A stretch of 64,000 nucleotides of DNA, from contig OW051469.1 of NCBI GenBank assembly GCA_932521025.1, positions 9,870,398 to 9,934,397 on the forward strand. The letters run 5' to 3'. The position numbers were made by a program, and so were the translations under genes. The notes under the pieces are model-generated. The model was not told the DNA's origin. It worked only from the letters and a program-made list of their open reading frames with translations, and did not search any database. The DNA comes from Oscheius onirici. Lineage: Eukaryota; Nematoda; Chromadorea; Rhabditida; Rhabditidae. This document shows, piece after piece, positions 36,563 through 51,011 of this stretch. The first letter of the stretch is position 1. Each line of letters begins with the position of its first letter.

Positions 36563-39275
36563 ATGCTTCGCTCCCTCCTTCTCGTCGCCCTTTGCATAGG
36601 GTTAGTATAGTTACGTATAAAAATTAGAAAAAAATATAGGCTGACGTCTGGACAAGGGAAGATCCAGCGCTCCAGAAGGATCGGAACCGAAGCTCAGGTC
36701 ATCAGTCGTATGCTCTCGGACTACGATCCGAACCAGCGTCCGCCCGTCCGAGGTTGTCAACCTCATCCAAAATTCGTTATCTGCCTCCTTGGTTTGCTTC
36801 GGTTTCGGCTTTTTGCATGTGCATGTGCTGCTTATAGCTTTTCGAGTGCGGAATTTTGTACCCAACAGTGGTATTCAGACTCTGCTGACCACTCGTCGAT
36901 CCTGGTCATTACCAATCTTTTCATCAACAGAATTAGGTGGCACGGTGAGAGGGCGGTAAGTATTTTAACTTGTTTTATGACTTTAACTTTTTTTAGTCAA
37001 CTTTTATAGATCTTTTAACGATTTTAAGTATCATTTTTTAAACAAACCTGCTCATTAAGATTGCAAGAAAAGTCCAGCTAGCTTGAACTTAAAACGCGAT
37101 TAACACAACAATATTTTTCTGTGTGTACAAGGAAAACAAACAGTTACTTAATACACTTATGCCGAGTTCCAAAACTTTAAGTAAGTTTAACAACAAAACT
37201 TCTTTTCGAAGTAAGGGAATTAAAGCTGCTCCAAGAAAAACCTGGGCAACTTTAGAGAATTTAAGCCTTCGTTTTTTGTCACATCCCTTAACTGTTTCGA
37301 ACTCGGGAAAATCTTTAATTTTAAATAAAACAAGATTACTAAAAATTCAAGGGCAATGCTTAATATCACAATTGGTTAGAAAACTGTCCAACTGTCCAAC
37401 TTGCACTTGAGCATAATGTCTTCAATCTTAAATAAATTACGGCAATAATTAAGAGATTTTAGAAGATAAATTTTATCCATATACTTCTTATGAAAAATTT
37501 ATGAGGTTTTTCAGGAAGTTGATCTGTACCTGAGACAACAATGGGAAGACACCCGTCTCAGCTACGAAGTTCACCAACAGGAAGGAATTGATGAGGTTTA
37601 GCTCTTTTTGTTCCCACTAAATACTTTAAGGTCTCCCTTCCCGCAAATCAAAAAATCTGGACCCCGGACACGTACTTCTCCACCGGAAATGAGAAGCCCC
37701 AAGCTGCGCAGCGTCGTTCCTTCCAGATTGAGCCGTCCGGCTACGTTCGTTCTTCCGAACAGTTAGTTTCCTCCTATTAGTTTCGCTGCTTGAAAATTGA
37801 TTGCGATGGGTCGACCACGGGCTTTTTGCAGCCTTGTGCCACGGCAGTACACAAGTTGCCGAAGGAAGTCGGCAGAGGGCAGTGTAAAGCGGGTGCGCTT
37901 GTTTCATGAGTCCACGGGAACGCATCGAGACAGGGTCAAAAGCTGGCGGGTTGCTAAATTTAGCCTCACTTAACATGTCGGTATAATTCTGTTGCGAGAC
38001 GCATTGCCATGTATTGAAAAAGATACGTAGCATTAAGCAGAGCATCACAGCTTGTTAAAATTGTTCGTTGCGCGACCCGATGCCACAAAAAAATGTCAGT
38101 CAATGGTATGCAGCTAAAAATTTGAATGGGGCTTAAAATTTGTTTTGACTGCGTATCTTTGGCTGAGTATCCAACGTGGGTATCGTAAAACAAATTATAC
38201 TCGGTCGTCTCTTCATTTTTAAGAGGGTGATACCATAACTTCTATTTATTCGTTTCGAGACCCATATACACCAATTTACTATTACTCAGCCAAAAGACGC
38301 AGATAATTGTATGGCAAATTTGGTATGTCATGGTCTCGGAACTAGTAGAAACGGTTAGGGTTATCTCCCCCTACAAATATATAATTTTACTCAGCCAATT
38401 TATTAAGCTACATTTTCAGGAGAACCATTGACGTCCCAGTAAACTACGGAGACGCCTTCCCGTTTCTCAACCGCCGTTCTTTTACTCTTCGCCTAGCTAG
38501 CTGTATATTCTTTTTTTAGCAAAAAATTTGATCGTGGTTTTAGACCAATACCCACTGGAGGACGTCGCCTACTTGTGGGCTAATTCTCCTCCTTTGGTCA
38601 ATCCGGTCGAAGTGTCGAATGACCTTCTTAGTGGAACGTACTCTTTTGAAGAAGCCAGCGCCGGAGATTGCGTAGGAAATTACACAGTCGGTCAGTTTTT
38701 GCGATGTTTTCCAACATCTAGAGATTGGTCAATAGAGAAAAATCTGCTGTCAACCCAATGTCCCGTTTTCAGGGCAGTACTCCTGCGTCGACGTGACCGT
38801 CACTTTCAGCTCCAGCTTCACCGGTTCCCTCTTCAGCTGGTTCATTCCCTCGCTCCTCCTGGTCTTTGCCAGCTGGTTCCATTTCTGGATTCATGGAAGC
38901 TGGTCCGTTCCACGAACAGTCTCGGCTGCTCTGCCTTTCTTTATCTTTGCCGCCATTTTCGTCTTTAAAGGCGACTGGGCCACCAGTGCTCCCGGTCTCC
39001 GTATCTGGCTGACATTTTGTCTCACCCATACTTTCCTATCTCTTCTGGAATACTTCCTGGTCATCAGTTGTGGTATCCGCCGATCAATTGTCAAGTATAC
39101 AACGACTCCGGATGAACACAACCCGATTGGAACAGCCAAGGAAGCAGTGGACATTGCCTACAAATCTCGTTGTGCATCCTTCAGGAATAACAATGGACTG
39201 GATGTGATCTCTCGGGTTCTCTTCCCACTATTCTTCATCATTTTCCTCATTCTGTATTTTGTTCTTCTTGTCTAG
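36563..39275 (+). CDS. Pentameric ligand-gated ion channel subunit lacking the Cys-loop cysteines
   Basis: Eight exons give about 390 residues. A signal peptide (MLRSLLLVALCIG) is followed by a ligand-binding domain: ILVITNLFINRIRWHGERA, EVDLYLRQQWEDTRLSYEV, IWTPDTYFSTGNEK (loop A) and LASYQYPLEDVAYLWAN. The Cys-loop position reads VNYGDAFPFLNRRSFTLRLA: the canonical FP proline is present but both bridging cysteines are replaced. A second disulfide typical of GluCl/glycine-receptor loop C is kept (DCVGNYTVGQYSC). Four membrane segments follow: M1 SWFIPSLLLVFASWFHFWI, M2 VPRTVSAALPFFIFAAIFVF, M3 LRIWLTFCLTHTFLSLLEYF and a C-terminal M4 ending FLILYFVLLV, with a short M3-M4 loop. M2 is Phe-rich and lacks the usual pore-lining Thr/Ser pattern. 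It belongs to the anion-channel side of the family but may not conduct alone (inference). The 37762-38419 intron carries inverted repeats. Confidence 0.88.
37800..38410. repeat. Inverted-repeat-rich intron of the channel gene
   Basis: CTGCGTATCTTTGGCTGAGT (38148-38167) has an inverted partner at about 38283-38306 (ACTCAGCCAAAAGACGCAG). A further ACTCAGCCAATTT occurs at about 38391. TGGCTGAGTATCCAA is shared with introns of Maelstrom and dymeclin. Confidence 0.5.
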
Positions 39276-39429
39276 ATGAGGATAACTTATGAGGCCTGTA
39301 GATGTAATAAATACTAAACTGAACTGAAGGACACAGGGACAGAGATTGAGAGACATGAGAGGGGAGACATCTGACAAAAGTTACTGTCTGACTGGGACAT
39401 TATGGGCATGCCTCCTTTTTCTGACTAAA

Positions 39430-39645
39430 AGACGGTATTGCGTATGCCGGAATCGGAAACAGGGGCCGCGGACTGGGTTAACCGCAGGCTATGGTAAACA
39501 TGAAAAGTAATCCATGTGATGTCCTCGCGCGTCCATGTGGAACACGGATTACATTTCAAAAACGTGGTAAGCTATTTTTTAGCTCATTTTCGAGGCTGAG
39601 GACGGTATTGTACTGCCGGAATCGGAAACAGAGGCCGCAGACCAA
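39430..39645. repeat. Duplicated ~45 bp element plus inverted repeat
   Basis: GACGGTATTG...GCCGGAATCGGAAACAG...GGCCGC occurs at 39430-39474 and again at 39599-39645. Between them, arms at about 39499-39516 and 39541-39556 (AGTAATCCATGTG versus CACGGATTACATTT) form a hairpin. Confidence 0.55.
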
Positions 39646-39763
39646 TAAAATCAAATAAAATCAGCAGTTTTTTGTCCTCTAGGGAGTAGAAAAAGCTATT
39701 TCAAACAGCTTTAGAGAGTCAGAACATGAACCTGCAGCTAAGTCTGCCGTAGTCTGGCAACAG

Positions 39764-39942
39764 GATGGACAAGTCCATCTACAGCCTGGACAAGTTCTTC
39801 TACAGCCTGGACATGTCCATCTACAGCCTGGACAAGTCTATCTACAGGATGGACATGTCCATCTACAGCCTGGAGAAGTTCTTCTACAGCCTGGACAAGT
39901 TTACCTACAGCCTGGACAAGCCCATCTACAGCATGGCTACAG
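39764..39942. repeat. 21 bp minisatellite, about 8.5 copies
   Basis: The unit is close to CATCTACAGCCTGGACAAGTT, with period 21. It keeps one frame open (repeating IYSLDKF-like heptads) and the antisense frame open too, but there is no flanking gene structure, so I do not call it coding. Confidence 0.75.
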
Positions 39943-40330
39943 CTACAGCACACACCATTGATCTTCATTATCCGTCCACATTGCACCGAATCTCCTGCGA
40001 AAGCCTGGTTGTGGGATTCCTTCATAACTTTTGAAAACAATCAGTTAACTAGGTTTCTCAAAAAAAGAATTGATGTCAAACCAATGGGATTCAAGGCTTG
40101 TATAGTCCCATCTCGGGGAAATATGTTTTGTTTGGAATTCAGAAACACATGCAGGTATCTCCAGTTGGGCTTGAACCTGCAACCTGTTCTCCCCTCTCTT
40201 CTCCGAAAGTTTGGTTGTCGCATGTGCGGAAAACAGAAAGTATGGGACAAATGTTTGATTCGCTTTCTATTTCTCATAGTTTTCTATAACAATCATTTTG
40301 CCTAAGACTACCATCATCTGGATGGATCAT

Positions 40331-40378
40331 CGCATCTGGATGGAGGGTACCATAGATGGTACCCTCCATCCAGATGCG
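40331..40378. repeat. 48 bp perfect palindrome/hairpin upstream of nphp-1
   Basis: Arms 40331-40353 and 40356-40378 are exact reverse complements over 23 bp (CGCATCTGGATGG then AGGGTACCAT), separated by only AG. It ends 55 bp before the nphp-1 ATG. A partial direct copy (CATCTGGATGGA) lies just upstream at about 40315. Confidence 0.95.
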
Positions 40379-40386
40379 TGTTTCCC

Positions 40387-40400
40387 GTCACCCCGGCAAC
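40387..40400 (+). promoter_or_regulatory. Candidate X-box (RFX/DAF-19 site) of nphp-1
   Basis: GTCACCCCGGCAAC fits the ciliary X-box pattern GTYNCC-AT-RGNAAC at 12 of 14 positions. Both mismatches are in the central AT, and the inverted half-sites are intact. It lies 34 bp before the ATG of a cilium gene, where C. elegans X-boxes typically lie. Confidence 0.6.
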
Positions 40401-40433
40401 GGGAACCACTAGCAGTCCCCCGGCCCATTTCCG

Positions 40434-43993
<3,560 letters not shown>

Positions 43994-44038
43994 CCATTTT
44001 TTGCTCAGAAGTCTTTACTGCCACAATAAACTGATCAC

Positions 44039-44486
44039 TTAGTAGTCGACACTCCAGACCTGGCTGTTCCACTTGCAGCGGAAGATGCCCCTCTTGTACT
44101 TGCGGATCATCTCCTCGGCGTACTTGACGTATTCTGAGCGGGACTTGTTCACATTTTTACCTTTTTGAGAAGTCCAGGCTTCGAATTTCTTTTGCTCAAA
44201 AGAGTCTTCGGGTTTTGCTGAGAAGTTGACAATGAGAGAGTAAGCAAAACTCACGGTAAATGTCAGCGGGAGGAATATCACCATGGACTGACTGCTTGTA
44301 CAGACCGTACATGACCAGCTTTTCCCTCTCGGAAGGCTCTGACTTTAAACGACGCATTTCTTCAGCGGCTACTTCGAAGGACATGCCGTCCCATTTCTGG
44401 AAAGGTTACTGTAGAGAGAGTAGAGGGACTGAGAGTCAGAGAGACAAACCTACTGAACTGACCATTTCCAGTTCGCTGAGAGGCAT
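44039..44486 (-). CDS. Acyl-CoA-binding protein (ACBP) with C-terminal extension
   Basis: Small cytosolic carrier of long-chain acyl-CoA esters. Three exons: the first encodes MPLSELEM; the second gives [20 protein letters not shown] then [20 protein letters not shown]; the third gives [40 protein letters not shown] and KY. The YKQ and GD signatures, the K-AW-KG pattern and the late Tyr are the known acyl-CoA contact residues. After the usual ACBP end there is an extra [18 protein letters not shown], about 18 residues with Cys and two Trp, not typical of 86-residue ACBPs. The acyl-binding helix 2-3 turn is slightly altered: the usual DINTERPGMLDFKGK segment is replaced by [16 protein letters not shown]. 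The nphp-1 gene converges on it, with stops 46 bp apart. Confidence 0.88.
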
Positions 44487-45447
44487 CCTGACGGCAGAAC
44501 AGATAGTCCCTATGGTTGCCAATAAAGCCCTGTCTCTTTATAACCATCCGCCGCCTCGAAATTACCCCCAATCTAGCCCTGCTGGACTATCTGCATCCCC
44601 CCGGCCGGCAAAAACAATGTCGCCCTTGTCGGACAGGTGTTTTATGCTCGTCGATTCCGAGTCGAGCATAAATGACATCTGACCCGACTACAACTAGCTA
44701 GATCGCGTTCCGGGAGACAGGTGTTCCGGAGGAGAATAGGCTTGTTTTCGGACTGAAGAGATTTGGAATTGCGCAAAGATGAGAACGGGGAGAATGATGC
44801 AAGAGAACAATCTGTAGAAGATCAGTTCTCACGAGATGGACATCTGGAGATTTTGAACCTGTCTCTCTGTCTCTCCGTCCCCCCGACCCTGTCCTCTCGT
44901 CCTGGACTAATTCTGATTACCCAACAAGGCAGTGATTGTTTCCCGTAGCAATCAGCCTCATCCCCAACGCCTATCATTAGACAAGACCAAATTAGCACCT
45001 CGACTGAGCAGAGTCTCATTACTCGTATTAGCCAAGAGACTGTCAATTACTCCCCCTCTCCTGTCAGCTTGAGGTTTTTCACGGCTTTTTGCCCTTCCCC
45101 TCTTCAGGAAGGATTTCACCGGGATGAGGGGGCCATCTGCCTCGGCTACCCAATAAGCAAGATGATCGTGTCTATCAGGCGAATTAATAATACTACGAGA
45201 GGGCTCCCGAATCTAATCAGAGGATATGGGCTGCGCAAGGATGTGAGAGAGAACACAGTAGTCGAACAGTGGGCAGGGAAAAAGAGTCCGATGGGCATCA
45301 GTATTATCTAATTCCTGTTATCCTACAGTTTGTGGTCTTGTCACGGAAATGAATAGGTTTCGGTAATGCCCCCGAAGAAGCGATATATGATTTGGCGGGA
45401 TGGCAACATTTCAAGAGCCATCGCTTCTACACTATTGAAATTGCAGT

Positions 45448-45575
45448 AGCTACGACAGGTAGACAGTCTGTTCTATTTATAAGGCCACAACATCCGCAGC
45501 TAGACAGTCCCGTTGATTGCGGCTTGGTTTTTGAAGTCATAGATTCTACAGTTAGACAGTTGAGTCTGTTGTCGG
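45448..45575. repeat. Hairpin-repeat cluster
   Basis: A half copy, then copies at 45483-45523 (begins GCCACAACATCCGCAG) and about 45545-45575. Confidence 0.75.
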
Positions 45576-46188
45576 TTTTATTAAAGCAGTTTTTTAAACT
45601 GAGCATCTTTGGGTTGTTACAGTAGGACTGTAGCTCAGACATATAGAACTTGCCTTGCAGATATCTTTGAACTTTTTTTGTGACGAGTTCTCATGAAACA
45701 CACTAGCTACTCCATCTTCCGCACTCGATGACCCTCATCATGTCCGGCAGTTATGCGCCCGCGGTCATCTCGAACAAGCCTCATTGAAACGAGACTCATA
45801 ATCCAGAGTGACCTCGACTCGTTTCGCATAATTTACAGCACCATGATGAGTCATTAGGACATGGTCCCTCCGGTCTTACTCTCTGGAAAATCTACCTGTG
45901 TGTCCTCGGAGCTCCCCCTAATGGTTTCTGTTACAGACGCTCGTCCTTCGGCACCTTTTAGGACCTCACCATATTTCCGGTCAACCGTATACTCGGGCCA
46001 TTATTCATAATTTGAAGTGTGAGCCATGCGGTAGCCTTTGGTGTTGGGGTCGAGATAGGAGAGGATGGCCACATTGTAAAACACACCTGTGGCGGTAGGA
46101 CGGTGGTCATAAAATGTAATTAGAAGGTGATAAAGCATAGGAATGGTTTGAATATCTTCTGACTCCTCCTTTGCCTGCTTATCGAGCA

Positions 46189-46279
46189 TCAACAGTTCCG
46201 CAGTTAGACAGTTGTGTTGGTTATGGCCTTATTTCCAAAGTCACACCATCGACAGTTAGACAGCCACGCCGGTTGTGGC
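46189..46279. repeat. Hairpin-repeat doublet
   Basis: Two copies. The second ends in GCCGGTTGTGGC. Confidence 0.8.
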
Positions 46280-46711
46280 AAATTCAGGAAGGCGGACCCT
46301 AATTTAAACTCATCCTTACTCAAAGTTCTTCGTAGTCTGTCGCAGTCATAGACACTGCGGTAAAGTCATAAAATCCTCCCAAATCTCTTTGATGATGCAG
46401 CTGGGATCTATTGTTATCCTCGGGCTCCTAAACTCATATCCCCACAAGTTGTTGTGACGTATTGTTCTCGAGTTGCCGTCACGTTGATGGAACATCTTAT
46501 TAGAGGCATTATTACACCTCCCATATGTACAACTGCTGTTCCCTTTACACGAGATAAGAAATCCTTTCGGGCCGTAATTAAAGAACACTTTGTATAGGAA
46601 GATGGCTATCTCTGTCCAGCTGAATAAGGACTGGCTAATCTAATTAGTCATGGCCAGCAGGGGCTCGAGACCCGAAATACATAAAAGAGTAGGGAGATGA
46701 GTTTTAGAGGC

Positions 46712-46800
46712 AACGACATCCACAGTTAGACAGCCGAGTCGGTTGTGGCCGATTGATAAAGCCACAACATCCACAGTTAGACAGTCACGACGGCTGTAAC
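46712..46800. repeat. Hairpin-repeat doublet, reference copy
   Basis: The cleanest pair: CACAGTTAGACAG begins at 46721 and again at 46772, a 51 bp period. Each copy starts with CATCCACAGTTAGACAG and ends in CGGTTGTGGC or CGGCTGTAAC. Confidence 0.85.
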
Positions 46801-47222
46801 CACAAAGAAGCTTCCTCTTTTACCACAATCGAGGTCAACGTTCGGCGCCACACGAGTCTGTCTCCGGAGCCCCGGCTAACAACTGGCCATTAAACACGGC
46901 TCATAAAAGGGATTCACATTTCCGGACACGCGTCGGTCACATACCGGTAGAGACTCTCATTCTATAGGTGTCGGTCGGTGTGGAATAAGACACCCAGAAT
47001 GGCATAGAACGCCAATTTTCGGCAGAGGTACCAACCAAAAGACTGTGCCGACGACAGCACGCGCGGATTAGCTCATTATTAATTAGAAATTGTTGGCTCT
47101 AGGTGGACATGGAAAGGACTCTTGTGAGCCGCTTATTGGCTAGTCTATACAGGGTAAACAAAGATTAGAGAGAGGTGGAGAGTAGGTTCGATTGAATGGC
47201 AGATTCGATTGATGAAGAGTAG

Positions 47223-47310
47223 CAGCCACAGTTAGACAGCTACAATCCTCGTAGGTTGTAGTTGATCATGAAAGCCACAACATCCGCAATTAGACAGTCA
47301 CGTCGGTTGT
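47223..47310. repeat. Hairpin-repeat doublet
   Basis: The first copy has a few extra bases in its variable centre (TACAATCCTCGTAGG). The second is typical. Confidence 0.8.
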
Positions 47311-47872
47311 AGTGGATTTTCAAAGATTACATTACGAGAGACAGAGACTTCAGCTGGTTCCAAGACCCGGGTTCCCATGTCTGTGAACCAACACCATCCT
47401 ATTTCTTTACCATCCATAAATTCTTCTGTTTCTGCTCCTCCCCAGAATAAATATTTATCTGACCCCATTCTGAATGCTGATAACATGCTGGCAAGCTTGT
47501 CTTATGGCGCCTTCCCCACAGGCTTCCGATAGTTCCAGCCTCTTACAGTATGCCTTTTCTCTTGGTTTTTGAATTTTATCACCTCTACGCCTCATTTCTC
47601 CGACTTTATCTCCTCATAACGGTTGTGACCGGACTAATAACTCGGCACTAGTCTGAATGATTAGTATTCTGGCACCTCTCTGATGGCATCTCTCCGGTCA
47701 GGCTCGTAAAAGTCTGGACGACCCGAGGTGCCATAATTGAGATAGGTGATGCGCGAGAGTTATGACTGCGACCACCCGCAGCTGGGAGAGATAACGGATC
47801 TGAAGTCTATTCGCGACGTCGTTGGTGATCGAGTTGGCTGTGACCCCCAGGACAAAATAAAAGGACAAACAG

Positions 47873-47905
47873 CTTCCACAGTTAGACAGTCGCGTCGGTT
47901 GTAGC
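47873..47905. repeat. Single hairpin-repeat copy
   Basis: CCACAGTTAGACAG, then TCGCGTCGGTTGTAGC. Confidence 0.8.
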
Positions 47906-48555
47906 ATTCATAGTCTTGTTGTGTTCTCTTCCTTCAGCCCGTCCTTGGAACTTTCCATTAGAACTACTATGGCCCATTCGTCTTTAATCACCTGACCATC
48001 TCTCTGTCAGCTACCGCCAAGGTTTTCCAGAAATCGAAAAAAAATGTCAGTTTGATAATTACGAAAATTGTTTTCTCTTCGCGCGGGAATTCGGAAGAGA
48101 AGGAGGCGGGGTCGGGAGAGAGGCGGGCGTTCTGGTCAGGAAGAGTCCTATTGTGACCAGTGCAGTGGTCAGTTCTGATATTTGCAATAGAACCTTTGTA
48201 TTTCCTATCCTTTTAACTGTCACAGTCCCATTATTGTATAGCTTTCGCTTCCTGCCCAGATTCTTCAGCAAACTCTCTCATACCCAACAAAAGCATAGTC
48301 ATTTCGTAACTTGCATCGCATTTTCAAACTCTTTCAACCGGTTAGTTTTTTGAAAGTTTCCTCTGTCCATTAATCTCCCTAAAATGCCGTTCTCAACATC
48401 TACGTTTTGAATCAAACTCTCCAAAAGTTGTAGGTGTAACTTGAGTAGCTGGACAAGACTGGAAAAACTCGTTGTCTAGTAGAGGGAAAGGCGGGTAGAG
48501 GTAGTCCTCCTTTCTTTTACTTGATTGATTTTTAACTTTTATTTACCTCCTAAAG

Positions 48556-48586
48556 CCACAGTTAGATAGCAGCGTCGGTTGTGGCG
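48556..48586. repeat. Single hairpin-repeat copy
   Basis: Near-consensus, with both GCCACA and TGTGGC ends intact. Confidence 0.8.
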
Positions 48587-49135
48587 TTCATTCCATTTGA
48601 GCTTTTCATGAGATTGTCTCGCAACCACTGTTTCTCTCGTCTCTTCTCTCAAATGTCCTCCTCTCCCATCCTACCAGTTGTCCTTCCAATTAGCCTCCAA
48701 CACGCAACTTGACCTCACAAGAACAAATCCCCTCCGTACCTAAATCCTCAAGCGTCTGTCAGTGCGAACACAAGGGGTGACAATTAGTAATATTGCTGCC
48801 TGGGCCCCCGGACAAGAACATCTGCCTAGTAGCTGGAAGAAAGAACCAGCCGGGGTGCATATGTTCTAATTCGTGGAATAATTGTATCACACATGGCTAA
48901 CCACAGCGGGTGTCCCCCTCTCACTCTTTTTGGATCTGCCATCGGATACGGTAATTATAGTGAGAGAGTGTGATAGCACGCCGGATGTGGAAAACAATTG
49001 GGCCGACGCTCTCTCTCAGGCTGAATCATCTCGCGTGTTGTGGGTCTTCAAAAACCTGCGGAGCGTTGGTTTATGTCGGAAGACTGAACCGGAAATACCG
49101 TAGCATGGGAAAGCGATAGGAACAATGATAATGAG

Positions 49136-49219
49136 CTGCCACAGTTCAACAGTTACGTCGGTTGTTGCTCGAATTACAGAGCTACAGCTTCGACAGTCAG
49201 ACAGTCGAGTCGGTTGTGG
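49136..49219. repeat. Hairpin-repeat doublet
   Basis: Two copies about 50 bp apart. The second begins GCTACAGCTTCGACAG, a leader variant also seen at 19016 and 59608. Confidence 0.8.
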
Positions 49220-49927
49220 GCCAAATTCGAATCAGAACAGTCTCTGTCTGAGAATCAAGTTTATGTCCGGAAATACCATAATATGGTATTTCCAGAGGAA
49301 AAGGCGGGTAGAGTTATGAGAAAACTCCAAATGACCCGGTTCACAGCTTTGTTCTTCATTTAAAGGGCCACGGCGGCCGCCTTTCTTCCCATTCGCCTTC
49401 TTGACTCACTTTCTCTCTGACTAATAAGCCTGCCCTCACAACATCTACCCGAGCCTTACGCAACGGATTAGAGCCCTTCACAGAGCCACGGGGTTACCTC
49501 CCACAGCGTGGCGGCAGCTTTGGCTCCGTTGGGCATCTGTTGGCCAGCAGTCATACCTTTATGGCCCCATGTAATCCGACAATTTCTCGTCTTTTACTAG
49601 TACAGCTGTTGAGTAAGGTCCTACCTAATCCCGTCAGCCGTGTCTATTCAATTTCTCCGGTGTGTGTTCGTTCGCGCGCCCGCTCTGATCCTGAGCCAAT
49701 TTGAGAGGACACATAGTTTGTCGTCGTATCCAGTGATTGGACTACTACTGGTCAGTAAATTTTCGACCGTTGGCCCCCTCCCAGCCTCCACCTGCAGCCA
49801 TAAACCCTCGCTTTTATTGCTAGAGACATTGCCAGCAGAGCCAATATCCATCTCGTAAATTTGGGCTCTCGGATGGGGTCACAGAGAAACAGTTCCTCTC
49901 GAGATTTCTTCCCGCATTGTTGGGGAG

Positions 49928-49999
49928 CCACAGTAAGACAGTCGCTTCGGCTGTGGTCACTACAACAAGCCATAGTTAGACAGTCGCGTTGATTGCGGC
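49928..49999. repeat. Hairpin-repeat doublet
   Basis: Copies at 49928-49957 and 49970-49999. Confidence 0.8.
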
Positions 50000-50750
50000 T
50001 ACACTTTCTCCCATTGTGCTCCTAAATTGTTTCCTTAATTTGAACCAGAAACTTCCGTCTCCGTCCAATCGAATAGTCCATTTCTGTCAGTCACCCGGTG
50101 CCCTAAAAACGTTTACTAACAACACCCCCTTGTTACTCATCCACGGCGCTCTCAAAGCGCGGCAATCTCCTGTGTCCCGGGGCTGGTCAATTTCCTTCCT
50201 CCGATTTATACCTGCCAGTCTGCGAGTATAGTATCGGTCACTTAGCATACTTACCCTCTTTCTCTGATGTGACGGAAAGTCGACACAATCCCGCAAGGCT
50301 GTGTTTATGTTGTGCCGGGTAAACAGACTCATCATCTGCATATCCCCCAATTCCTGACTCATTTCTCTAATATCTAGGATACAGTATCCAGCAAACCTGC
50401 AATTAGGTCTCTCTGTTGTGAGCTTGGTAACAATCCGTTGCAGCCAAACACAATTTGAATGCCCAAGGTGGTCCTCAACGGCATGTAGATAGCCCAATAA
50501 TTGTGGAGAGACAGACACATTATGAGCTCTCTCGCGCTCGATGTAACCCGAGTGAGAGAGAGAGTCTGTGCTTAATTGGGGTTACGCCAGGGGTTTGACT
50601 GCTCACACGTAGACTAATTGGCTGGACAGCGGTCAGAAGTCTGACTATATTTGACACCCAGGGCCTCTTACTCCTCTTACAATGCATAGCTGATGCTATT
50701 TTACGACGCCAGTCAGTACTAGAACAGAGAGACATAGAATAGTCATGAAG

Positions 50751-50840
50751 CCACAACCGACGTAGCTGTCTAACTGTGGCCTGGCGGTAAAAGTTGTGAC
50801 TCTCTTCAGCTACAGTTAGACAGTTTCTTCGGTTGTTGCC
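50751..50840. repeat. Hairpin-repeat pair in opposite orientations
   Basis: The only head-to-head pair seen: the first copy reads CCACAACCGACG..., the second CTACAGTTAGACAG.... Confidence 0.8.
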
Positions 50841-51011
50841 TAGTTATACAGATCAACGTAGAGGTAGAGAGACATGGATTCCCATAATCTCCAGATTCCC
50901 ATCCAAACTTTTACAGCCATGAAACGCGTTCCCAGCATTATCTTCCCGCTGTTCTCAAAATCGATAATTTTCCTGTCCTGATCAAATTTACATTTTTCCA
51001 GATCAGCCACC

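Larger units (their letters stand above)
44487..51011. other. 6.5 kb gene-poor region dense in the hairpin repeat
   Basis: I see no supportable gene. Minus-strand open frames at 46001-46192 and 46346-46588 give protein-like text (for example FYDHRPTATGVFYNVAILSY) but no start, signal, domain or splice chain. The clearest content is nine loci of the dispersed repeat, nearly all in one orientation. Confidence 0.55.

Noticed and set aside
40150-40240. B-box-like GGTTCAAGCCC on the minus strand
   Set aside because: The T-stem has two mismatches, and there is no A box or cloverleaf, so I do not call a tRNA.
46001-46588. Protein-like minus-strand frames (63 and 80 codons)
   Set aside because: The lengths are within chance, and I could not build a spliced gene with a start. 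Kept only as a note in the gene-poor region.
45448-50840. Regularly spaced short repeats resembling a CRISPR array
   Set aside because: Only two units per locus, scattered over kilobases and in introns of a eukaryotic genome with no cas genes.
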